A stretch of 64,000 nt of DNA from Saprospiraceae bacterium (GCA_019187225.1 JABAQQ010000028.1:124001-188000); one strand, 5' to 3'. Positions 17,145 through 26,213 are shown, counted from the first letter of the stretch. Translations and numbers: made by a program. The notes: generated by a model from the letters alone, not told the origin.

Positions 17145-19298
17145 TTACTGCAAAACCCCGGGCGCCGCCAGTGCTTCATAAGCACGCGCTATCGCTTCTC
17201 TTTTCTCTTTTTCCTGCTGCAATCCTTCGTCGAAATTTGCCCGCTGCCGAATACCCGCTTTGAAGGCATTTTTATGTTGTTCTATCAATACGGGCAGCTC
17301 CATTTCCACCGATTCAGCAAAGTTCTTGATTGTCCGGTAGGCATAAGCGTTGATTTTGGGGGCTATACCTGACACGAATTGGATCAATTCGCTTTCATAA
17401 ACGGACAAGGTGTTCGATATTTCGTCCGGTTCGGACTTTTTACCGGCGCTATCTGCTTGCTTCCCCGTCTCATGCGCGCCCTTTAAAATTAGTGCTCCGA
17501 TGTTGTCGACAAAGGTTCCGTAATCGAACAATAAAGCATCCGCCAAACCCTCCACCCTGCTGTAGATGGATCGCTGGTTCAATACCCTGTTCAATTCATC
17601 GTTCAATTCCGCAGGCATTTCTATACTGCCACCCAGCGTTTCCAACAACCCTTGTGCGAAGTCCAGCAATATAAAGTCGCCGATCTGCGATCTTAATTTC
17701 TCCCGCAGTAATGAGGCGATCCTGAGTTGTCCTTCCACGACGTGAGGGATGCGGGTTATCAGAGTATCATGGTCCAAGCCCTTTTTCAAGCGGTTCTCAA
17801 GTTCTTTGCGATCCAGGTTTTGAATCCGGCGCCGGATCTCTTTTTCTACATCCTCCTGTACACTTTTTGTCCAGCAGTTTTTCTTGTCGCCGTCGCCAGT
17901 GCGGATTTCTTTGACCGCATCTTTGATTTGCTGTTTCAGCATTTTTTCAATCTTATCCAACTCTTCCACTACCAGGTCCAGGATCATGTCCTGTTCCGTT
18001 TCTCCTTCTTTGTGATACCGTTGGTACAGCCGCTCGACTGCGGGAAGCACCGTTTGCAGGAGTTGTTTCCATTCCCGCAAAGACCTGTTGAAAAACTCCT
18101 GCCGGGCTGTTTCTTCCAGGTATGCCTGGAGCGCCCGTTTGAATGCGCCGAAATTCGCTATCTCCGGTGTCTCAATGAGTAATCGTTTGGCTGTTTCCGC
18201 ATTGACCTGGCCTTTCGGGGCGCCCGATTTCACTAAGTTGTCTGCGTGCTTTCCCAGGTTACTGTTCGGGTCGAGGGTATTGTTGGCAATACAGTTTGCG
18301 AGCAGGTAATTGAGCGCCGATACTTTGAATTGCCGGTCTTTCATGACGGAAAATTCGTGCAGGTTCATTTTTTCTGCAAAAGTTTCCTCGCCCTGCCTGC
18401 GTTGTTGTTCGTCCGCCAATTCCCATTTGTTGAACACCCAGAAAGCGCCTTCCAATATGCCGGGGATTTTCTGATACACTTCCTGTAAAAGGTTGATTTC
18501 TTCACCTTCCAGCAAGTGGTCGGGTTTCATACAGATGACAAATGAATTGGCTTGTCCTTCCACGAAATCCCTCGTGATCTTTTTATGCAGAGGGTTGGCC
18601 ACATTCAGCCCCGGCAGATCAACCAGTACCATATCGTCCGGCAGGTCAATATCCGGTACAAAAACTTCGACGCGACTGATCAGAATGATGTCGGGGTTTT
18701 TAACCGTGACATAATTGGTCAATTCTTCCTGACCGATGGTATGTGCCTGGTATTTTTCTCCCCATTTTCCGACCAGTTTGCCCATTTGCTGCAATTCGTT
18801 CTTCAATGTATTTTCGGGGTCATGGATGTCCTGAACCATGCGTTTCAATTCGGCAAATTTGATTTTCGGGTCCTCTTGCGCATCCAGGTACGGAGCGTTT
18901 TTCAACAAGAGTTTGTGCTCAATTTCCCTGACCCACAGGTTATATAGTTCCACCCTTTCTTCGGGCGACAAATAATGCACCACCGGCTTCGATTCTCCTT
19001 TCCGGATGTAGGTGGGAATTGCCGTTAATGCCTTGTTGTGTTCCGGCAGGATGTCCTTTCCGATCAACGCGTTGATGACCGTGGATTTGCCGGCGTTGAA
19101 CGATCCGAGGAAAGCGATGGCAAACTCCGGTTTTTCCAATCGTTCTATCAAAGATCTCCGACGCTGGATGAAACGCAGCTGACCTTCCGGCAGGTCCAGC
19201 CAGTCCTGGATCCGGTCGAATACTTCATAAAAGGTTCTGAATTGTTCGGCAAGCGAGTGGGCCATTTGTTGGCGACCCTTTGGTGGCAGATTTGTCAT
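17145..19298 (-). CDS. Dynamin-like GTPase (last gene of the GTPase module)
   Basis: This 717-residue protein carries a canonical dynamin-superfamily G domain: G1 GSFNAGKST (65-73), a G2-like Thr in ALTAIPTYIR (about 90-99), G3 DLPG (227-230) and G4 NKWE (290-293; Glu replaces the usual Asp). A long helical, coiled-coil-rich region follows (about 400-717), as in bacterial dynamin-like proteins that tubulate or fuse membranes. No transmembrane helix is obvious. It follows three same-strand genes, separated from them by 264 bp containing a 120-bp MITE-like element. Bacterial dynamin-like proteins act in membrane repair and in antiphage defence; which applies here is inference. Confidence 0.85.
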   Translation of the reverse strand: MTNLPPKGRQQMAHSLAEQFRTFYEVFDRIQDWLDLPEGQLRFIQRRRSLIERLEKPEFAIAFLGSFNAGKSTVINALIGKDILPEHNKALTAIPTYIRKGESKPVVHYLSPEERVELYNLWVREIEHKLLLKNAPYLDAQEDPKIKFAELKRMVQDIHDPENTLKNELQQMGKLVGKWGEKYQAHTIGQEELTNYVTVKNPDIILISRVEVFVPDIDLPDDMVLVDLPGLNVANPLHKKITRDFVEGQANSFVICMKPDHLLEGEEINLLQEVYQKIPGILEGAFWVFNKWELADEQQRRQGEETFAEKMNLHEFSVMKDRQFKVSALNYLLANCIANNTLDPNSNLGKHADNLVKSGAPKGQVNAETAKRLLIETPEIANFGAFKRALQAYLEETARQEFFNRSLREWKQLLQTVLPAVERLYQRYHKEGETEQDMILDLVVEELDKIEKMLKQQIKDAVKEIRTGDGDKKNCWTKSVQEDVEKEIRRRIQNLDRKELENRLKKGLDHDTLITRIPHVVEGQLRIASLLREKLRSQIGDFILLDFAQGLLETLGGSIEMPAELNDELNRVLNQRSIYSRVEGLADALLFDYGTFVDNIGALILKGAHETGKQADSAGKKSEPDEISNTLSVYESELIQFVSGIAPKINAYAYRTIKNFAESVEMELPVLIEQHKNAFKAGIRQRANFDEGLQQEKEKREAIARAYEALAAPGVLQ

Positions 19299-19422
19299 GA
19301 TCGGGTTTTTTTATGTGTAAAAGTTAATGGTCGAAGCCGTTTTCATCCGCCGAAACCAGCGTGGGGGCTCCTTTCAGATGCGGTTTCAGGGGAGGCTCGG
19401 TTGGTGTCAGTTTGTCCTTTTT

Positions 19423-19542
19423 TATACCTCGCGCCGCCAGGTTTTGTGCATCAGCGTTGGCAACGTTTACTAAATTTTGAAAGTTAAGTAAACGTATTCT
19501 CCCGCTTCTCGGCATGCTGAAAACTTGGCGGCGCGAGGTATA
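19423..19542. mobile_element. 120-bp MITE-like element, copy 1 (inside the GTPase module)
   Basis: The element begins TATACCTCGCGCCGCCA and ends with the reverse complement TGGCGGCGCGAGGTATA. Its centre carries an imperfect palindrome ACGTTTACTAAATTTTG / TTAAGTAAACGT. It is the same length as, and inverted relative to, copy 2 at 58176-58295. It contains no coding capacity. Terminal TA could be a target duplication. Confidence 0.85.
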
Positions 19543-19562
19543 TGTGCTGTATCCCGGCGGTA

Positions 19563-20621
19563 TCATTCTGTCAATGCCTGTTCATTTTTCTGCAATTCCG
19601 CGCATATTTTTTCCAAACGGGCGATCTCTTTTTCGAGCGATTTCTTCTGTACATTCATGGTTTCTACCGCTGTTTTCATTTCTTTCAGCAAATCTTTATG
19701 ATAGGCGATGTTGTCGCGAAGCGCCGTTTCCTGTGCAGCCAGATCGCCTATCGTTGTGCACAATTCCTCTTTTCTTATATCCAGATTTTGCACGGTGCGT
19801 TCCAGTTCAGCTATGTCTTTGGTCCGTTCGGTCATTGTTTGCCGCTGTCTTTGTTCTGCCTGCTGCAGTTTGATCGTTTCATTTTGCAGGCGCTTCGTTT
19901 CTTCCAACAACCTTTTTTGCAATTCCAGGAGGCGTTTGGCCTCCGCATCCAGCGAAAAGTTTTCCTGTTTCAGTATTTCCTGTTTTTTCAGCAGCGCTTT
20001 CTCCCGTTCTATCATTAATTCTTCGTATTCCAGCAGTTGAAAATCATTCGGTTCAATTTCATCTAAAGTTTTCGCATCCTGGGTGAAGTAGACGATAGGT
20101 GACTCATCCCCCAATTGTCCCCGGAAAGCCATTTCAATGAATTTCAACCGCGTGGGGCGAAAATCAATGATCCCCGGGCGGTTTTTGGAAGCCGGTTGAA
20201 AATCCATCGGATAAGGCATGAGTTGCATTTCCGGAATACGCAGCGGTTCGGGTGGCTCATTCAGCACATGACTTCGCGCGAAAGCGCTCAGTTGTTCCAG
20301 CGTATCTGTCAGTTCCTGTATGTTCTTTATATAATGATTGCGCAAGGCGATGGCGCCGCCGAAATAACCATCCCGGTGGAAGGCATCGCGTCCGGGGTAA
20401 AAAAGACCGAAGAAGAAATAGCGGTTCGATCTGAATTTTAGCCGGGACACTGCCATCAAACCGGTCTTTTCGGGCGGTTTGATCTTCATGAGGTCCAATT
20501 GCATGAACATTTCAAAGCGATAGACAATTTCTTCCTGTTCGGTCGCAAAGCCGGATTTATAGAAGGATTGAAACCCCTGCTTTTTCCCGAAGGCCGCGCA
20601 ACTGAAATATCGAGGATCCAT
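19563..20621 (-). CDS. Coiled-coil protein of the GTPase module
   Basis: This 352-residue protein has a globular N-terminal part (about 1-190) and a nearly uninterrupted coiled coil (about 196-350, LLEYEELMIEREKALLKKQ and onward). The N-terminal part contains YFSCAAFGKKQGFQSF and FYPGRDAFHRDGYFGGAIAL, which loosely recalls the N-terminal domains of GTPase-associated proteins found beside double-GTPases in predicted conflict systems; this resemblance is by eye and unproven. It starts 15 bp after the stop of the atypical GTPase gene, so translation is likely coupled. No signal peptide or membrane helix is present. A scaffold or partner role for the two GTPases is the simplest reading. Confidence 0.72.
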   Translation of the reverse strand: MDPRYFSCAAFGKKQGFQSFYKSGFATEQEEIVYRFEMFMQLDLMKIKPPEKTGLMAVSRLKFRSNRYFFFGLFYPGRDAFHRDGYFGGAIALRNHYIKNIQELTDTLEQLSAFARSHVLNEPPEPLRIPEMQLMPYPMDFQPASKNRPGIIDFRPTRLKFIEMAFRGQLGDESPIVYFTQDAKTLDEIEPNDFQLLEYEELMIEREKALLKKQEILKQENFSLDAEAKRLLELQKRLLEETKRLQNETIKLQQAEQRQRQTMTERTKDIAELERTVQNLDIRKEELCTTIGDLAAQETALRDNIAYHKDLLKEMKTAVETMNVQKKSLEKEIARLEKICAELQKNEQALTE

Positions 20622-20636
20622 AGACGAGCGCTTGAA

Positions 20637-21755
20637 TTATTTCAGAATATTAAACCATGTTTTGCCGGGCTCCTTTGCCCCTGTTCCCGTTTCCATTTTG
20701 CCTCCCGATTCCTGCCATTTTGTATGTGTCAGCTCCGATTCGATATCCTTCAACCCTTCTTTTACCGCCTCCAATTCCTTTTTCTTGTCGCGCAATGTAT
20801 TTTCTATTGTTTTCAATTTTTCCCTCACAGGTGTATCCACCAGCGCTACTTTCATCCAGTGGAGTATGGGGTAACAATCCTTTAGGTTCAGATCGCTATC
20901 TATCTTTTCCGGCAGGCCATTTTCAGCGGGTGTGACTTTCCCTACACTGAACCGGAAATAGCGCCTTTCCGTATTGATTTCGCGCCGCCCCATCAGGGCA
21001 TGTGTGGCAGGCATTTGTTTACGGATGAATTCCTTTACGGATACTCGTCCCGGGCTGCGTTTTTTGGCCAGGTCCCATTTGGAGATGATGACCCCCAATT
21101 GTTTTGTCAATTCTTTGTCTATAAAAAGCAAATGGCTGATACAATCCCGGAAATAGATATCCATTTCGTGCGCTTTATCGGCCGGAGCGACCAAAAAGAT
21201 GATGATCCGCGGTTTCAACTGTAAAAACCTGACCAGTTCGTAAAAAAATGGATCCCGGTCTACGGATGCCGTGTCGAACTTTTTAAAGTCTTCGCCTGCC
21301 ATTTCGACAAAAGTCACCGGTGTATCCTGTCCGGAGAAGTATATCCCCGTATCGTAATATTCCAGGTCACCCATCCTGTTGCCCGCCGGGAAATTGCCGC
21401 TCCTCAATATATTGATGGCCTTGTTCAGGTAACCCGCGCCTTGTTGATTGCGGACCGGATCAATTGAAACGGAGGCGTGTTTGACCATTGCTGCGTAGTT
21501 GACGCTGGCCGTGATCACGGTTTTGGCTACGCCTGTTTGACCTATCAGCAAAACGATCTGTTTGCCCTCCTTTGCGTATCGTTGCAGTGTTTTCCACTTT
21601 TCTCTTTTATTGGATTCCAGCGCGTTCGTTTTCGACGCCGGTATCTTCAATTCGATTTCAAAATTATCCTGGTTGGAAGCCGGGGAGGCAGGTTTCGCAT
21701 GCAGCGCGCTGGCCCCCGGTTCTGCTTCGAGTTCTAATATGGTTCTCCTTGCCAT
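20637..21755 (-). CDS. Atypical P-loop GTPase of the GTPase module
   Basis: This 372-residue protein has recognisable G motifs with non-standard residues: G1 GQTGVAKT (72-79; Ala replaces the Gly before Lys), a G3-like EMAGE (151-155; Glu in place of Asp) and G4 SKWD (225-228; Ser in place of Asn/Thr). The MAGE and SKWD context resembles the DO-GTPase2-like members of GTPase-centred conflict systems, inferred by eye. A low-complexity N-terminus (about 1-45) and a charged helix (about 315-350) flank the domain. It starts 24 bp after the membrane-protein stop and ends 15 bp before the coiled-coil gene. Nucleotide binding is likely; hydrolysis rate is uncertain given the substitutions. Confidence 0.75.
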   Translation of the reverse strand: MARRTILELEAEPGASALHAKPASPASNQDNFEIELKIPASKTNALESNKREKWKTLQRYAKEGKQIVLLIGQTGVAKTVITASVNYAAMVKHASVSIDPVRNQQGAGYLNKAINILRSGNFPAGNRMGDLEYYDTGIYFSGQDTPVTFVEMAGEDFKKFDTASVDRDPFFYELVRFLQLKPRIIIFLVAPADKAHEMDIYFRDCISHLLFIDKELTKQLGVIISKWDLAKKRSPGRVSVKEFIRKQMPATHALMGRREINTERRYFRFSVGKVTPAENGLPEKIDSDLNLKDCYPILHWMKVALVDTPVREKLKTIENTLRDKKKELEAVKEGLKDIESELTHTKWQESGGKMETGTGAKEPGKTWFNILK

Positions 21756-21779
21756 AGAGATTTTAAAGTTTTGTGATCG

Positions 21780-22952
21780 TTACAATTGGGTTACGCCGGT
21801 CAATTGTGTTCTCAATTCCCGGATTTGTCTTTTCAAAGACTCGAGCTCGGCCTGAAGCGCTTTGACTTTGTTCCGCTCGCGGGTTAATTTTTCCTCCAGA
21901 TCAGCCAGGCGGTTGCGCTCCGCTGCATTTTCTTTTCGCCGCACCGCGCCGAGGAAAATGAGCGGCACGATAAAGTCAATGAACAGGCTCTCCGCGAGCG
22001 CAATACCCACCGCTTCATTGTATTTGCCGCTCGATGCCTTATCGAGGGTATAGTGCATTTTGCCCAGTTCGCCTGTTTCCGCCGTCCGCTCTTTGAAGCG
22101 GGTGTCGCCGGTATGGCCGCGCAGAAATCCCAGGGTCGTATTGTAATGACCGGTGGCGTCGTGCAAAGCTTTTTCAATATCCTGCGTATTGTGCCCCGTT
22201 TTAAGGGTATTGTCTATTTGCTCCAGCAGGGTTTTACCTGTGGCATTCAATTGGCGGAGTTCTGCCAGAACGGGGCTGTTCCTGATCCTGTCCGTCGCCA
22301 ACTTCAATTGTTCCTCTATATTCGACTTCACCTGAGCGAACAGGGCATTGGCTTCTTCCGGGGTCGTGATATGGGTGGAAGCGGGTGTTTGAATTTTTTC
22401 CACCCCTAACAATCCGGCTAAGCGTTGGAGAATGATCTTCGCCTCATCTCCAATCCCGAATTTTTTGGGGTCAGTGATCTCGACGCGCAAATTGGAAAGT
22501 TCGAGCTGCACCCGGGTGGCGAGAAAGGAGGCGTCGTTCCGCTTGGTGATGGTATCAGAAGTGAAACTGAGCAATTCCTGCAGCTCTTTTTTGATCCCGT
22601 TCGCCTGCTCGGCGACCAGTTTCCCGCGCAGGGAATTGGTAAAAAAGGCGTTAAAATTGCCCAGCATGTTCACCATCGCGAGCACTAAGTAAATGCCCAG
22701 TATCCGGCTGATCTGGCTGCGACGGCGCTTTTGTTCGAGTTCGTTTTTCAACTGGACGTCCATCACCAGCATACACAACCCTACGGCTATCATAAAGGCC
22801 CAGGCAATAAATGCCTTGTCCATCATGTGGGCATAACCGATGGCGCCCTGGTATATGCCGATTCCTGCGAAAATGACGGCAATGGAATACAGCAAAATGT
22901 CCTGGGCTTGTTGCTGGAGATTTTTTTCCGGTTCGTTCATCGTGTTATTCAT
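21780..22952 (-). CDS. Membrane-anchored coiled-coil protein (first gene of the GTPase module)
   Basis: This 390-residue protein has three hydrophobic helices near the N-terminus (about 18-42, 46-66, 83-104), a long soluble central region (about 110-310) with helical heptads, a fourth hydrophobic helix (about 314-337, SLFIDFIVPLIFLGAV) and a C-terminal coiled coil (about 338-385). Four helices place both ends on the same side of the inner membrane. No enzymatic motif is visible. The start could be ATG 22952 or the ATG four codons later (22940). As first gene of a tightly packed set, it probably supplies the membrane sensor or effector of the module; that is inference. Confidence 0.75.
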   Translation of the reverse strand: MNNTMNEPEKNLQQQAQDILLYSIAVIFAGIGIYQGAIGYAHMMDKAFIAWAFMIAVGLCMLVMDVQLKNELEQKRRRSQISRILGIYLVLAMVNMLGNFNAFFTNSLRGKLVAEQANGIKKELQELLSFTSDTITKRNDASFLATRVQLELSNLRVEITDPKKFGIGDEAKIILQRLAGLLGVEKIQTPASTHITTPEEANALFAQVKSNIEEQLKLATDRIRNSPVLAELRQLNATGKTLLEQIDNTLKTGHNTQDIEKALHDATGHYNTTLGFLRGHTGDTRFKERTAETGELGKMHYTLDKASSGKYNEAVGIALAESLFIDFIVPLIFLGAVRRKENAAERNRLADLEEKLTRERNKVKALQAELESLKRQIRELRTQLTGVTQL

Positions 22953-23083
22953 TTTTCCGATTGATTTTCCGGCTGACGCCGGTGTTTGAAACAGGCAGGT
23001 CCGATTGCATTCGACCTTTTATTTTATTGGTACCGGCCTTTTTCAAAAAGACCCCAGCTCTCTTCCATTTTTTTCAAAAAAAT

Positions 23084-23122
23084 TTCGGGGCACCCGATCC
23101 ACATGGAATCGAATGCCCCGAA
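23084..23122 (-). terminator. Intrinsic terminator or attenuator upstream of the GTPase module
   Basis: On the minus strand TTCGGGGCA (23122-23114) pairs with TGCCCCGAA (23092-23084), with an extra inner stem CGATTCC/GGATCG, followed by ATTTTTTTG. It lies 350 bp after the peptidase stop and 130 bp before the first GTPase-module gene, so it could end peptidase transcripts or attenuate the module. Confidence 0.55.
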
Positions 23123-23212
23123 CACCCAAAAACCGGTAGCGCCAGACCCCGAAGACCCGCGCTTTAAAAAGTCCGAAACCACACATATTCAATAATTACC
23201 GTTCGCCGGGTA

Positions 23213-23242
23213 TTGGCGCGCACCGCTTTTGACCTACTTTTG
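23213..23242 (+). promoter_or_regulatory. Orphan promoter-like pair (plus strand)
   Basis: TTGG at 23213-23216, an 18-nt spacer and TACTTTTG at 23235-23242 fit the Bacteroidota pattern. No plus-strand gene follows; transcription would run into the 3' end of the peptidase gene, antisense to it. Confidence 0.3.
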
Positions 23243-23473
23243 TGGCCATATTATCGTTTGCTGAAACAACAATATTATAATCCCCTGAGCGCGCCACCCG
23301 GCGGCCATTCCTCCCTCCCCCTGTCGCACTTTCCATTGCGGCCTTTCCAGGTTGCTGATCGTGTTTTGCTCCTCTTTCAGAATTCAGACCCGGCGCCTCT
23401 GCGCGTCGCCGTCATAAAGATGTAATCGGTTTTTGGGATGTCCTCTCCGGCAGCAATGTCGGGGGGGATTTTT

Positions 23474-25489
23474 TTATTTCACATAAGTCTCCAGCCAGTC
23501 AAAAAATGTTCGCTGCCAGAGAATACTGTTCTGCGCCTTTTGAACCCAGTGGCCTTCGTCGGGAAAATAAAGGAAGCGGGACGGTATGCCGCGCAGTTGG
23601 GCGGCGGTGAACGCTTGCATTCCCTGTGTGACCGGGATGCGGAAATCCAGTTCGTTGTGGATCACGAGGATGGGCGCATCCCAATTTTGCACGTACAGGT
23701 GCGGGCTGAACTGCGTGTATGTTTTCGGTTTCGGACTTTTCCAGTAGGCGCCTTCGAAGTCATTGTTGACAAACCATATCTCTTCCGTTTCGCCGTAGAA
23801 GCTTTCGAGGTTGAAAATGCCGCAGTGCGAGATGAAGGCTTTGAAGCGCTTCCGGTGGTTGCCGGCCAGCCAATAGGTAGAGTAGCCGCCGAAACTCGCG
23901 CCTACGGCACCCATGCGGGCTGCATCCACGTAAGGCTCTTTGGCGGCATAGTCGGTAGCCGCAAGCAGGTCTTGCATGGCGCCGCCGCCCCAGTCGCCGG
24001 AAATCGCGTCGTTCCATGCCGAGCCGGAGCCGGGCATCCCGCGCCGGCAGGGCGCCACCACGATGTAGCCGTTGGCAGCCATCAGTTGCATGTTCCAGCG
24101 GTAGGAAAAGAACTGGCTCAGCGCCGACTGCGGCCCACCCTGGCAGTAAAGCAATGCCGGATATTTTTTGTTCGCGTCGAAGCCGGGCGGTAAAATGAAC
24201 CAGACGTTCATGTTCTTGCCGTCGGCGGTCCTGACGCTGCGGCGCTCCACCTTTCCTTTGGCGATGTCGCTCCAGGGATCGTTGGTAGCGAAGGAGATTT
24301 GCCGGGCGAGGCCGGTGGCGGGGTCCACCGCAAAAACTTCGGCGGGATCGGCCATGGAGACCCGCGTCCCGACCAATTCATTCCCGGCGATTTTCAGCGA
24401 CTGGTAGTCGTGCTGACCATCGGTGATGCGGCGGACCTTCTTGTCCGCCAGGCCGATCTGGTAATACTGGTAAGTGAAATTTTCGGAACTGATGAAATAC
24501 AGCGATTTGCCATCGGCGGACCACTGCGGGTGATTGGCTTCGAAATCCCAGCCCTCGGTGAGCTCCTGCCGTTGTTGGGTGTAGGTGTCGAGTACCATCA
24601 GGCGGGTGCGGTCGGCTTCGTTGCCGGGGCGCGCCATGCTCGTCCAGGCGAGGTAGCGTCCGTCGGGCGAAAAAACGGGGTCGAGGTCGTAGCCGGGCAG
24701 GTCGGCGGTGAAGTTGAGGGTTTTGCCGGAGGCCAGTTCGTAGGCGTACAGGTCGGAGTTGGTGCTTTGCGCTTCGGCGGTGCCGTTCAGTTTGCGGCAG
24801 GTGTACACGATAAAGCGGCCGTCGCGGCTCCAGGTGATCTGCTCCATGCCGCCCATCGGCGTGAGCGGGCTGTCGAAGCGTTCGTTCATGATGTTGACGG
24901 GCTTCGTGGTCAGTTTGCCGTTGTCGTAGCCCGCGTAAAAAATGTTGCTGTATTGGTAGTCGTGCCAGCTTTTCCAGTGGCGGTAAAACAGTCCGTCAAT
25001 GACGCGCCCGGAGGTATTGGGCAGGTCGGGATTGTTCTCAGCGGCGGAGTTGTCCCATTTAACGTCCTGGGCAAACAGCACGTTTTTGCCGTCCGGCGAA
25101 AAGTGGAAGCCGTTGATCTCCAGATCGCTGACCTGCAGGATCGCCGAACCCTCGGGGTCTACCTCGCATAATTTCCCGTCGCGCAGGAAACCGATCTTTT
25201 TCCCGTCGGGGCGAAATTCGGCATCGGTGGCCGTCTCATCGGGGCTGGTCAGCGCCCGCGTGGCGCCGGTTTGTACCTCGACAATGTACAGCACGCGGCT
25301 GCTTTTGTTTTTGGGCACGTCGTAGCGCTGTACCCCATAGACGGCATAGCGCCCTCCGGGTGAGACGCAATCGAGGCCGACGCGGCCGATTTTCCACAGC
25401 AATTCGGGTGTAAGGCGTTGATTCTGAGCGATAGATGTTGAAGCGGTAAGCATTGTCAGCAGCAGACAAAATAAAAAATGGCGATTCAT
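23474..25489 (-). CDS. S9 family (prolyl oligopeptidase-like) serine peptidase, secreted
   Basis: This 671-residue protein has a signal peptide (MNRHFLFCLLLTMLTASTSIAQ), a WD40-like/DPP beta-propeller (about 40-400, with repeated FSPDGKN, WSRDGRF, FSPDGRY, WSADGKS motifs) and an alpha/beta-hydrolase S9 domain. The catalytic triad is visible: Ser532 in GASFGGYS, Asp615 in ELDFRIP and His647 in DEGHWV. It would release dipeptides or acylated residues from peptides in the periplasm, as acylaminoacyl- and dipeptidyl-peptidases do. It is divergent from the aquaporin gene, with 88 bp between starts. Confidence 0.93.
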   Translation of the reverse strand: MNRHFLFCLLLTMLTASTSIAQNQRLTPELLWKIGRVGLDCVSPGGRYAVYGVQRYDVPKNKSSRVLYIVEVQTGATRALTSPDETATDAEFRPDGKKIGFLRDGKLCEVDPEGSAILQVSDLEINGFHFSPDGKNVLFAQDVKWDNSAAENNPDLPNTSGRVIDGLFYRHWKSWHDYQYSNIFYAGYDNGKLTTKPVNIMNERFDSPLTPMGGMEQITWSRDGRFIVYTCRKLNGTAEAQSTNSDLYAYELASGKTLNFTADLPGYDLDPVFSPDGRYLAWTSMARPGNEADRTRLMVLDTYTQQRQELTEGWDFEANHPQWSADGKSLYFISSENFTYQYYQIGLADKKVRRITDGQHDYQSLKIAGNELVGTRVSMADPAEVFAVDPATGLARQISFATNDPWSDIAKGKVERRSVRTADGKNMNVWFILPPGFDANKKYPALLYCQGGPQSALSQFFSYRWNMQLMAANGYIVVAPCRRGMPGSGSAWNDAISGDWGGGAMQDLLAATDYAAKEPYVDAARMGAVGASFGGYSTYWLAGNHRKRFKAFISHCGIFNLESFYGETEEIWFVNNDFEGAYWKSPKPKTYTQFSPHLYVQNWDAPILVIHNELDFRIPVTQGMQAFTAAQLRGIPSRFLYFPDEGHWVQKAQNSILWQRTFFDWLETYVK

Positions 25490-25577
25490 GATCCTGAACA
25501 GTTGAAGATGGTTGAATTGGTTGACTACTTTTACGGCGGCAAAAATGCGTTTTTCAACGACTCAAAACGAAAGACTT

Positions 25578-26213
25578 ATGAAAAAGTACCTCGCCGAAGG
25601 CATCGGCACCTTTTTCCTGGTACTGACGGTTGTGATGACCGCCAACAACGGATTAGATCATTTATCGCCGCTTGCCGTAGGCCTGGTGCTGACGGGGCTG
25701 ACTTTTGCCGGCTGGCATATTTCCAATTCACATTTCAACCCGGCGGTGACACTGGCCGTGTTGATGCGCGGAAAAATTGACCGCACGGATGCGTTGTACT
25801 ACGTTATCGCGCAGGTCGCCGGTGCGGTACTGGCAGCTGCGTTCGCTGTGTTCCTCCTGAATTGCAACGGCAGTGCCACCGTCGCTACGCACCTGAACAA
25901 GAATGGACTGTGCGCGCTGGTAGCAGAATTCCTCGGCGCGTTTGCCCTGGCTTATGTCGTATTGAACGTCGCGTTCACGCGCAGCAATGCGGGCAATTCC
26001 CACTACGGCCTCGCCATCGGTTTCACCATGACGGCAGCGATGTGGACGCTCGGCGGTATCTCCGGCGGGATGTTCAATCCGGCCCTCGCGCTGGGCGCCT
26101 CCATCGCCGGAATGTTCGAATGGGGCGATTTCTGGATCTACCTGATCGGGGCCCTGATGGGCGCGGCGGCGGCGGCTTCTGCGTTTCAGGTGATCTATGG
26201 GAGGCAGGAGTGA
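25578..26213 (+). CDS. Aquaporin / MIP family channel
   Basis: The start at ATG 25578 (MKKYLAEGIGTFFLV) gives 211 residues, a usual length for the MIP family. Both half-helix signature motifs are present: SNSHFNPAVTLAV (about 49-61) and SGGMFNPALALGAS (about 162-175). Six membrane helices can be traced. The second constriction residues suggest a water channel (AqpZ-like) rather than a glycerol facilitator, but this is tentative. The frame can be extended upstream to 25512, which adds no channel sequence. Confidence 0.93.
   Translation: MKKYLAEGIGTFFLVLTVVMTANNGLDHLSPLAVGLVLTGLTFAGWHISNSHFNPAVTLAVLMRGKIDRTDALYYVIAQVAGAVLAAAFAVFLLNCNGSATVATHLNKNGLCALVAEFLGAFALAYVVLNVAFTRSNAGNSHYGLAIGFTMTAAMWTLGGISGGMFNPALALGASIAGMFEWGDFWIYLIGALMGAAAAASAFQVIYGRQE

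Larger units (their letters stand above)
22953..23473. other. 520-bp intergenic region upstream of the GTPase module
   Basis: No convincing gene. It holds a minus-oriented hairpin with T tract (23084-23122) and a plus-oriented promoter-like pair (23213-23242) with no recognisable downstream gene. The minus-strand promoter of the GTPase module should lie here but no TAnnTTTG box was found for it. Two short plus-strand frames lack family resemblance or typical codon use. Confidence 0.5.

Noticed and set aside
23213..23425. 70-codon plus-strand frame behind an orphan promoter
   Set aside because: Low-complexity, Pro/Leu-rich, no family; the promoter lies at its own start codon.
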